Position numbers and translations under genes: made by a program. This document shows, piece by piece, positions 5,151-9,619 of a stretch of DNA of 9,619 bases. The stretch lies in NCBI GenBank assembly GCA_002787295.1, contig PCWJ01000029.1, positions 1 through 9,619 on the forward strand. The letters are read 5' to 3'. The notes beneath the pieces are model-generated. The model was not told the origin of the DNA and did no database searches. It saw only the letters and a list, made by a program, of their open reading frames with translations. Source of the stretch: Candidatus Nealsonbacteria bacterium CG11_big_fil_rev_8_21_14_0_20_37_68 (GTDB taxonomy: Bacteria > Patescibacteriota > Minisyncoccia > Minisyncoccales > GCA-002782225). Every line of letters begins with the position of its first letter. Positions within the stretch are counted from its first letter, which is position 1.

Positions 5151-6686
5151 ATGTATCAACCAGTAATTGGCTTAGAAATTCATGCAGAGCTTAATACAAA
5201 AAGTAAGATGTTTTGTTCTTGTCTTAATGACCCTAACGAGCATCATCCGAACGTTAATATTTGCCCAATATGTACGGCGCAACCGGGAAGTCTTCCCGTA
5301 ATAAACAAGGAAGCGGTAAGAAAAGTAATTAAAACCGGTCTTGCTCTGAATTGTAAAATTTCAGAATATTCAAAGTTTGATAGGAAAAACTATTTTTATC
5401 CAGACTTACCAAAGGGCTACCAAATATCACAAGAGTATATGCCGTTTTGTAAGGAAGGGTTTTTAAAGATCGAAAATAAAAAAATTAGAATTGGAAACAT
5501 TCATTTAGAAGAAGATACCGGACGATTAATACATCCAGAAGGTGAAGATTATTCTTTAGTTGATTTTAATCGAGCCGGAATCCCTTTAATGGAATTAGTG
5601 ACTGAGCCAGATATAACATCGGCTAAGGAAGCTAGGAAATTTGCTGAGGAATTACAATTAATTTTAAGATACCTCAATGTTTCCGATGCTGACATGGAGA
5701 AAGGCCAACTTAGGGTGGAAGCAAACATAAGTTTGTTTCCACAAATCCAAAATCCAAAAGGAGCCCCTCGGGGCGGCAGGGTGGTGGGAGGGTTGGAGTC
5801 CAAAATCCAAAAATTGGGAACTAAGGTAGAAATAAAGAATTTAAATTCTTTTCGGGCAGTCGAGAAAGCGATTGGTTATGAAATTGAAAGACAGGGCAAA
5901 ATTTTAAAATCAGGCAAAAAGGTTATTCAAGAAACTCGGGGTTGGAGTGAAATTAAGGGTGAAACTATAAGCCAAAGAACAAAAGAGGAGGCCCATGACT
6001 ACAGATACTTTCCCGAACCGGATTTGCCGCCTCTGCATTTTACCAATAAAGATATTCAAGAGATACAGGCCGAGATTCCCGAATTTCCCCGGCAGAGGGA
6101 AGAAAGATTTAAAAAAGAATACGAAATAGGGGCAAAAGTTGTAGCAATATTTGTCCAGAATAAGGATTTGGGAGAGTATTTTGAGAAAGTAATGTCAGAA
6201 TTAAGAAATTGGGTAAGGGAGGCAGAAATGAAAAAAAGCATAGAAAGAGAAGAATTTTTAAAATTAGCAAAACTTGGTTCAAATTATATTATCACCGATC
6301 TTCAGGGCTTACTTAAAACATCTGCTATTTTTGACGAAAATTTTTTAATTACTCCGGAGAATTTTGCCGAATTTCTTACCTTAATTTATAGAGGAGAAAT
6401 TTCAAGTAAAATTGCAAAATTTATTTTACAGGAAATGTTTTCTACCGGAGCCGATCCCTCTCATATTATCGAAGAAAAGGGACTATCCCAGATTAGCGAT
6501 GAGGCCGAAATTGAAAAAATTGTTGGGGAGGTAATTTCTAAAAATCAAAAAGCAGTTGAAGATTTCAAAAAAGGGAAATCCAACGCTTTTCAATTTTTAG
6601 TAGGTCAGATAATGGCAAAAACCAAAGGAAAAGCCAATCCGGAGATGGTAAACAAAATTTTAAGAAAATTATTACCTGGGGGTTGA
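5151..6686 (+). CDS. gatB: Aspartyl/glutamyl-tRNA amidotransferase subunit B
   Basis: GatB activates and transamidates Glu-tRNA(Gln) and/or Asp-tRNA(Asn) in the cytoplasm, using ammonia from GatA. Landmarks are YQPVIGLEIHAEL (2-14), a cysteine pattern FCSC...CPIC (21-41), DRKNYFYPDLPKGYQISQ (77-94), VDFNRAGIPLMELVTEPD (137-154), GTKVEIKNLNSFR (223-235) and EEAHDYRYFPEPDLPPL (279-295). The C-terminal tRNA-binding GatB/YqeY domain ends with KGKANPEMVNKILRKLL. At 511 residues it is longer than the usual 475-480. About 25 of the extra residues (about 197-221) lie between ANIS and LGTKVEIK and contain a duplicated 14-mer. gatA and gatC are not adjacent. Its TGA stop is formed by a TTGA target repeat of the next element. 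No Shine-Dalgarno sequence. Confidence 0.97.
   Translation: MYQPVIGLEIHAELNTKSKMFCSCLNDPNEHHPNVNICPICTAQPGSLPVINKEAVRKVIKTGLALNCKISEYSKFDRKNYFYPDLPKGYQISQEYMPFCKEGFLKIENKKIRIGNIHLEEDTGRLIHPEGEDYSLVDFNRAGIPLMELVTEPDITSAKEARKFAEELQLILRYLNVSDADMEKGQLRVEANISLFPQIQNPKGAPRGGRVVGGLESKIQKLGTKVEIKNLNSFRAVEKAIGYEIERQGKILKSGKKVIQETRGWSEIKGETISQRTKEEAHDYRYFPEPDLPPLHFTNKDIQEIQAEIPEFPRQREERFKKEYEIGAKVVAIFVQNKDLGEYFEKVMSELRNWVREAEMKKSIEREEFLKLAKLGSNYIITDLQGLLKTSAIFDENFLITPENFAEFLTLIYRGEISSKIAKFILQEMFSTGADPSHIIEEKGLSQISDEAEIEKIVGEVISKNQKAVEDFKKGKSNAFQFLVGQIMAKTKGKANPEMVNKILRKLLPGG
5746..5812. repeat. In-frame repeat insertion in gatB (two copies of TCCAAAATCCAAAA)
   Basis: TCCAAAATCCAAAA occurs at 5746-5759 and again at 5799-5812, each itself a tandem of TCCAAAA. 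Between them is a G-rich stretch with a GCCCC/GGGGC dyad (5763-5774). The segment encodes the odd peptides PQIQNPKGAPRGGRVVGG and LESKIQK, exactly where family members pass from ANIS directly to a short loop before LGTKVEIKN. It keeps the reading frame. Confidence 0.65.
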
Positions 6687-6753
6687 CCCCGCACCTTTAG
6701 TGGACTGCGCTTCGCGCAAAATAAAGAAAAGTTTGTCCACTAAAGGTGCGGGG
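6687..6753. repeat. Palindromic element copy 3, after gatB, with 4-bp TTGA direct repeats
   Basis: A perfect 19-base inverted repeat, CCCCGCACCTTTAGTGGAC (6687-6705) and GTCCACTAAAGGTGCGGGG (6735-6753), encloses a small inner hairpin TGCGC-TTC-GCGCA (6706-6718). It is flanked by TTGA at 6683-6686 and 6754-6757. The arms differ from copies 1 and 4 apart from the terminal CCCC/GGGG. The left TTGA contains the gatB stop codon and the right TTGA begins the -35 box of the next promoter. As RNA it would also form a strong hairpin after gatB, though with no T-run. Confidence 0.85.
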
Positions 6754-6781
6754 TTGACAAAATTTTAAAAGGTGATACAAT
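6754..6781 (+). promoter_or_regulatory. Strong sigma-70-type promoter for the two small genes
   Basis: A consensus -35 TTGACA (6754-6759) and -10 TACAAT (6776-6781) are 16 bases apart, and a TG at 6773-6774 makes an extended -10. It lies 38 bases before the ATG at 6819. The -35 box overlaps the right-hand TTGA repeat of the palindromic element. Confidence 0.8.
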
Positions 6782-6818
6782 AGATATAGAATAAAAAGGA
6801 AAGGAGGGAAATATAAAA

Positions 6819-6986
6819 ATGTTTTGTCCGGACATTAAAGAAAGTTGCCATCAAGACTGTGTTTTCTGGAGCGAAGAGTTAGGAGATTGTCTTAAGAAAT
6901 TAGGTTTCCTGAAGGAACTTGATATTCTTTCCAGAGAGTCAAAACAAAAAATCACCGAAATTAAAAGAAAGAATATATACAAGTAA
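6819..6986 (+). CDS. Small cysteine-containing protein of unknown function
   Basis: The 55-residue product begins MFCPDIKESCHQDCVFWSEE and ends in a basic tail KITEIKRKNIYK. Four cysteines (3, 10, 14, 24) with spacing C-x6-C-x3-C-x9-C and His11 fall in the first half and could bind a metal or an iron-sulphur cluster; this is inference. The second half is predicted helical and charged. There is no signal peptide or membrane segment. It is probably a real gene: a strong promoter lies upstream, a good Shine-Dalgarno (GGAGG, 6803-6807) precedes the ATG, and its TAA stop is part of the Shine-Dalgarno TAAGGAGGT of the following gene, implying coupled expression. I recognise no family. Confidence 0.7.
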   Translation: MFCPDIKESCHQDCVFWSEELGDCLKKLGFLKELDILSRESKQKITEIKRKNIYK

Positions 6987-6995
6987 GGAGGTAAA

Positions 6996-7211
6996 ATGGG
7001 TCAAATAGAAGCTGAAAGGGCAATGAGGGAAAAGCTTTTAGTGGGAACAGGCAATGTGCCAGCGAAGGGAGGAAATTGCCTTTATACCACAGGCTATCTA
7101 TTAAAGATGGTCAAGGTAAGGGGTAAAAAAGAGAAAGAGTTTTTCTTTAGAGACAGATGGGGAGAGGTAGGGGCGATTCGCCCCGCCTCGGCATTCACTT
7201 TTGTTGCCTAA
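6996..7211 (+). CDS. Hypothetical small protein, second gene of a two-gene operon
   Basis: Seventy-one residues with no recognised family. The middle is basic and aromatic (YTTGYLLKMVKVRGKKEKEFFFRDRWGE), and there is no membrane segment or signal peptide. The start is well supported by AAGGAGGT (6985-6992) four bases before the ATG, a site that overlaps the stop codon of the upstream small gene. The last 16 residues (GAIRPASAFTFVA and the residues before it) come from a GC-rich stretch containing a GGGGCG-ATT-CGCCCC hairpin (7170-7184), unlike the AT-rich rest of the gene. The C-terminus may therefore have been altered by a repeat. A terminator follows. Function unknown. Confidence 0.6.
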   Translation: MGQIEAERAMREKLLVGTGNVPAKGGNCLYTTGYLLKMVKVRGKKEKEFFFRDRWGEVGAIRPASAFTFVA

Positions 7212-7232
7212 TTTCTATTTCTACTCATATAA

Positions 7233-7299
7233 AAGGGGCAAAGACCGCTTCGCCAAGGGGACTGCCTAAGGGAAGAGATACGGTCTTTTCCCCTTATTT
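7233..7299. terminator. Long stem-loop between convergent genes, likely bidirectional terminator
   Basis: AAGGGGCAAAGACCG (7233-7247) pairs with CGGTCTTTTCCCCTT (7281-7295) with one mismatch across a 33-base loop. T-rich sequence follows on the + strand (ATTTATTT) and the - strand exits through TTTTATATG. It lies between the stop at 7211 and the miaA stop at 7306, which fits termination from both sides. No 4-bp flanking repeat is present, so I do not group it with the inserted elements. Confidence 0.6.
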
Positions 7300-7305
7300 A
7301 TTTCC

Positions 7306-8226
7306 TTAAAATTTTTTTATTAAATTTTCCGCATCTTTTTGATTTTTTATCCAGTGGATTCGTTTATCGCTTTTGAACCATGTTATTTGTCGTTTTGAGA
7401 ATTTTTCAATGTCTTTTTGGAGAATTTTTACCATTTCGCTGTAAGAGATTTTCTTTTGTAAAAATCTTGCAATCCACCTGTACTCTAATCCAAATTCTTC
7501 TAATCTTTTCCAGGAAAGCCCGGACTTTCTTAAATTTTTTACCTCCCCTACCATTCCCTTATTAAATCTTTTTAATAGCCGGTTATTTATTAATATTTTA
7601 AGTTCCTGAGGCGATTTTTTAATCCCGATTAAAAGACAATCAAATTGGGGGGTTTTTTTAATTTGAGGAACCTTCCCCAATTTTTTACAAATTTCGATTG
7701 CCCGGATTAATCTTCTTTTGTTCTTGGTTTCAATGGTTTTTGCCCTTTTTTCGTCAAGTTTTTTTAAAATTTTAAAAAGTTCTGAAGCCGATTTTTTTTC
7801 CAGTTTTTTTCTTAGTTTCCAGTCCGGCTTTAATTTCGGGAAAAGCCATCCTTCTGTTACTGAATAAATATAAAAAGGGGATCCGCCAACCAAAAGAGGA
7901 ATCTTCTTTTTTCTTAAAATTTTGTTTGCGGCTTTTATGGCTAATTTTTGATACCGGACAACCGTAAATTTCTTTTTTGGCGAAGCTACATCTAAAAGGT
8001 GATGGGGGATGCCCCGCATTTCTTTTTTTGTTATCTTTCCGGTGCCAATATTCATTCCCTTATAAACCTGTCTTGAATCAGCAGAAATAATCTCAACACC
8101 ATTTATTCCAAATTTCTTTTTAAGTTGCTCCGAGTTAAATCGAAGGGCTAGCTTGACAGCCAATTCGCTTTTTCCCGAAGCAGTCGGGCCTAAAATTATA
8201 ATAAGTTTTGGTCGCGGGCTTGACAT
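7306..8226 (-). CDS. miaA: tRNA dimethylallyltransferase
   Basis: MiaA transfers a dimethylallyl group to N6 of A37 in tRNAs reading U-starting codons, giving i6A, which MiaB then methylthiolates. The 306 residues fit the family. The P-loop GPTASGKS is at 13-20, ADSRQVYKGMNIGTGK at 49-64, PHHLLDV at 74-80, and RRLIRAIEICKKLGKVP at 171-187. The usual GGTGLY motif reads GGSPFY (114-119). A short insertion (about 31-42) precedes the VEIISADSRQ strand. The C-terminal part (KRQITWFKSD) is normal. The start ATG at 8224-8226 has no Shine-Dalgarno. The gene shares a 63-base divergent region with the + strand gene at 8290 and converges on the small operon ending at 7211. Confidence 0.96.
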   Translation of the reverse strand: MSSPRPKLIIILGPTASGKSELAVKLALRFNSEQLKKKFGINGVEIISADSRQVYKGMNIGTGKITKKEMRGIPHHLLDVASPKKKFTVVRYQKLAIKAANKILRKKKIPLLVGGSPFYIYSVTEGWLFPKLKPDWKLRKKLEKKSASELFKILKKLDEKRAKTIETKNKRRLIRAIEICKKLGKVPQIKKTPQFDCLLIGIKKSPQELKILINNRLLKRFNKGMVGEVKNLRKSGLSWKRLEEFGLEYRWIARFLQKKISYSEMVKILQKDIEKFSKRQITWFKSDKRIHWIKNQKDAENLIKKF

Positions 8227-8274
8227 ATTTTTTTGAAGCGGTAAGATAGATTAGTATATAGAACCTTAAATAAA
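8227..8274. promoter_or_regulatory. Divergent promoter region between miaA and the 8290 gene
   Basis: On the + strand TTGAAG (8233-8238) and TATATA (8255-8260), spacer 16, fit a promoter for the gene at 8290. On the - strand TATACT (8258-8253) could be the -10 box of miaA, with a poor -35. The two -10 boxes overlap, so the promoters would compete. Based on motif matches only. Confidence 0.45.
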
Positions 8275-8277
8275 ATG

Positions 8278-8287
8278 AAGGGAGGGG
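8278..8287 (+). promoter_or_regulatory. Shine-Dalgarno site that decides the start at 8290
   Basis: AAGGGAGGGG lies two to three bases before ATG 8290 and only a few bases after an earlier in-frame ATG at 8275. The earlier ATG would translate the ribosome site itself (MKGGE), so 8290 is the likelier start. Confidence 0.65.
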
Positions 8288-8289
8288 AA

Positions 8290-8673
8290 ATGAGTGAACC
8301 GAGAGTCAAATTTAGCGTAGAATACTGGAACCCAGAATATCCGGATGAAATCTGGGCAGCCGACTGGGATTTATGCAAGCAGAAAGCTTGGAGTATTTCT
8401 CGATCACCCGATTATAAAATCGCCTGGGAAGTAGTAAAAAATGAAATAGATGGGCAAGCATACCTGGCAGTTTTAGAGAAATTTGGGCTTTTAGAGTGGA
8501 AAAAGGAATACCCCTTGCGATTAGTTGGAAAATTGAGCCCGGCTGAGTTGGCGTTAAGACGAAGGGAGAAAGAAAAAGAATATAACTTGCCTTATTTAGA
8601 AATTATTTCTGATAATATTGATGCTGAAGCTGAGAAGGGACAAATATTACACCATGCAGAGGATTACAAGTAG
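8290..8673 (+). CDS. Hypothetical protein of unknown function
   Basis: The product is 127 residues from the ATG at 8290, or 132 from 8275; the Shine-Dalgarno favours the former. It begins MSEPRVKFSVEYWNPEYPDE and is rich in Trp, Glu and Lys. A central helical part has YLAVLEKFGLLEWKKEYPLR, and a charged segment (SPAELALRRREKEKEYN) follows. There is no signal peptide, membrane span or motif I recognise, so it is probably a soluble cytoplasmic protein. It has its own promoter and terminator and lies in the opposite orientation between miaA and miaB, so it is a stand-alone unit. Composition and ribosome site are those of a real gene, but no function can be assigned. Confidence 0.65.
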   Translation: MSEPRVKFSVEYWNPEYPDEIWAADWDLCKQKAWSISRSPDYKIAWEVVKNEIDGQAYLAVLEKFGLLEWKKEYPLRLVGKLSPAELALRRREKEKEYNLPYLEIISDNIDAEAEKGQILHHAEDYK

Positions 8674-8697
8674 GGGACCATCCGGTCCCTTTTTATT
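8674..8697 (+). terminator. Rho-independent terminator after the 8290-8673 gene
   Basis: GGGACC (8674-8679) and GGTCCC (8684-8689) form a six-pair GC-rich stem with an ATCC loop, directly followed by TTTTTATTATTTT. It starts at the base after the stop codon. It ends close to the miaB stop on the other strand. Confidence 0.88.
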
Positions 8698-8700
8698 ATT

Positions 8701-9618
8701 TTATGCCCAGTAGAGGAATTTCGACTTGCCTTGCAATTTTAAGGTTTTCTGAAAGAAAACCTTTGTCGAAATTCTCCTACTGGGTATGCCCATAAACTTC
8801 CCCGTTAGTCCCCAGGGCATTACATTAATAACTTTTACTTGAATAAATTGTCCGATTAAATTTTTTGGTTCCTCATTCCGGAGTGAGATTTCTCTGCCAG
8901 GTGCTTCAAATTTTATAGTTTTACAGGTTCGGGTTTTACCAATAAAAAAACCATTTTTACTTTTTTTCGCAAGCACCTCTACGGTTTTTCCAATATATTT
9001 TTTATTATTTTCCAAAGCGGTTTGTTTTAAAACTTCAGTTAAGACTTTTTCTCTTTTTTCTTTTTCTTGAGGAGAAACGGTGTCTTTCATTTTCGCGGCG
9101 GTTGTTTCAGGCCTTGGAGAGTATTTGGCAATATAAGCCATATCAAATTTGATTTTTTTAAAAAGTTTAATTGTATTTTGAAATTGTTTTTTGGTTTCTC
9201 CGGGGAAGCCAACGATAACATCAGTAGATAAGGCGATGTCGTAGATTTTTTCCCTAATTTTTTTTATTAAGGTTTTATATTGTTTAATAGTATAGGGACG
9301 ATTCATTTTTTTTAAAATCTCATCATCCCCGGATTGCACCGGCAAATTTAGATATTCGGTCACTTTTTTACATTCAGCCATTGTTATAATTAATTCGTCA
9401 GAAAAATCCTTTGGATGTGGGGAAGTAAACCGAATCCAAAAATCTCCTGGGATGTTATTAACCTGTCTTAGGAGTTTAGAAAAATCAACCGAAGGAACGA
9501 TGGGGGATTGGTAACTGTTTACGTTTTGACCCAAAAGCCAGATTTCTTTAACCCCATTTTTAATTGCATTTTCAACTTCTTTCAAAATCTCCTTATGGCT
9601 ACGGCAAGCTAAAGAACC
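8701..9618 (-). CDS. miaB: tRNA-2-methylthio-N6-dimethylallyladenosine synthase (5' end outside window)
   Basis: MiaB is a radical-SAM methylthiotransferase that converts i6A37 to ms2i6A37, acting after MiaA. The frame is open to the window edge, so the N-terminal UPF0004 domain and the CxxxCxxC cluster motif lie outside. The visible part starts at CRSHKEILKEVENAIKNG and has WLLGQNVNSY, RFTSPHPKDFSDELI, LNLPVQSGDDEILKKMNRPYT and VIVGFPGET of the radical-SAM barrel, then the TRAM domain (KKYIGKTVEVLAKKSK to VMPWGLTGKF). The LLGQNVNSY and FTSPHPKD motifs favour MiaB over MtaB or RimO. The last 27 residues (PSRRISTKVFFQ and on) are encoded by the inserted palindrome and are not part of the family. 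Stop TAA at 8703-8701. Confidence 0.94.
   Translation of the reverse strand, partial: GSLACRSHKEILKEVENAIKNGVKEIWLLGQNVNSYQSPIVPSVDFSKLLRQVNNIPGDFWIRFTSPHPKDFSDELIITMAECKKVTEYLNLPVQSGDDEILKKMNRPYTIKQYKTLIKKIREKIYDIALSTDVIVGFPGETKKQFQNTIKLFKKIKFDMAYIAKYSPRPETTAAKMKDTVSPQEKEKREKVLTEVLKQTALENNKKYIGKTVEVLAKKSKNGFFIGKTRTCKTIKFEAPGREISLRNEEPKNLIGQFIQVKVINVMPWGLTGKFMGIPSRRISTKVFFQKTLKLQGKSKFLYWA
8706..8784. repeat. Palindromic element copy 4, forming the miaB C-terminus, with 4-bp TATG direct repeats
   Basis: The outer arms CCCAGTAGAGGAATTTCGA (8706-8724) and TCGAAATTCTCCTACTGGG (8766-8784) are nearly the same as those of copy 1, including the same GAGG/CTCC offset. Inside is a perfect ten-pair hairpin AAGGTTTTCT-GAA-AGAAAACCTT (8741-8763). 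It is flanked by TATG at 8702-8705 and 8785-8788. Removing element plus one TATG gives the miaB end ...GGG AAG TTT ATG GGC ATA AAA TAA, a normal terminus. The insertion supplies 27 foreign residues and a new stop. Confidence 0.85.
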
Positions 9619-9619
9619 T

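Noticed and set aside
4276..6686. TGA recoding as in SR1/Gracilibacteria
   Set aside because: deoC and gatB end naturally at TGA at family-appropriate positions and the conserved proteins have no internal TGA.
7233..7295. Fifth member of the palindromic element family
   Set aside because: The stem is long, but no matching 4-bp flanks occur and it lies exactly between convergent genes, so a terminator explains it better.

Overview
This AT-rich window with short intergenic gaps looks like the chromosome of an ultra-small-genome bacterium of the Candidate Phyla Radiation (Patescibacteria), probably Parcubacteria- or Microgenomates-like. This is an inference from gene content, gene order, the many core genes without a Shine-Dalgarno (SD) sequence, and extra peptide segments in conserved proteins. 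TGA is an ordinary stop (deoC, gatB), so the TGA-recoding lineages (SR1/Gracilibacteria) are excluded.

Layout. 1-82 is a palindromic element. 110-1579 holds secE, nusG and rplK on the + strand, separated by a hairpin-rich region (296-532) and a symmetric ACGAAT/ATTCGT array (1086-1150). Where rplA would normally follow rplK there is a dTTP-synthesis block: dCMP deaminase (1587-2141), thymidylate kinase (2145-2702, with its true C-terminus in another frame up to 2821) and an archaeal-type thymidylate synthase (2871-3545). After a terminator, a near-leaderless promoter drives deoC (3619-4278), which overlaps a nucleoside-deoxyribosyltransferase-like gene (4271-4945). gatB follows (5151-6686), then a strong promoter, two small unknown genes (6819-6986, 6996-7211) and a terminator. 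On the - strand are miaA (7306-8226) and the 3' part of miaB (8701-9618, running off the window). A + strand orphan gene (8290-8673) lies between them.

How the genes work together. The deaminase, thymidylate synthase and Tmk form dCMP to dUMP to dTMP to dTDP. The deoC pair may recover deoxyribose 5-phosphate from nucleotides. GatB belongs to the tRNA amidotransferase, and MiaA plus MiaB make the ms2i6A modification of tRNA.

Most notable structure. Short palindromic elements (65-82 bp, ends CCC.../...GGG) occur at 1-82, 2674-2738, 6687-6753 and 8706-8784. The three whose two flanks are visible sit between perfect 4-bp direct repeats (TTTA, TTGA, TATG), as expected of target-site duplications. 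Conceptual removal restores a normal-looking gene each time. One element adds 23 codons in frame to tmk, one replaces the miaB stop codon and extends the protein, and one separates the gatB stop codon from a -35 box that formerly overlapped it. This resembles the Rickettsia palindromic elements but the arms are different. Separately, tmk carries an A10 run where a -1 shift is needed to reach its conserved C-terminus.
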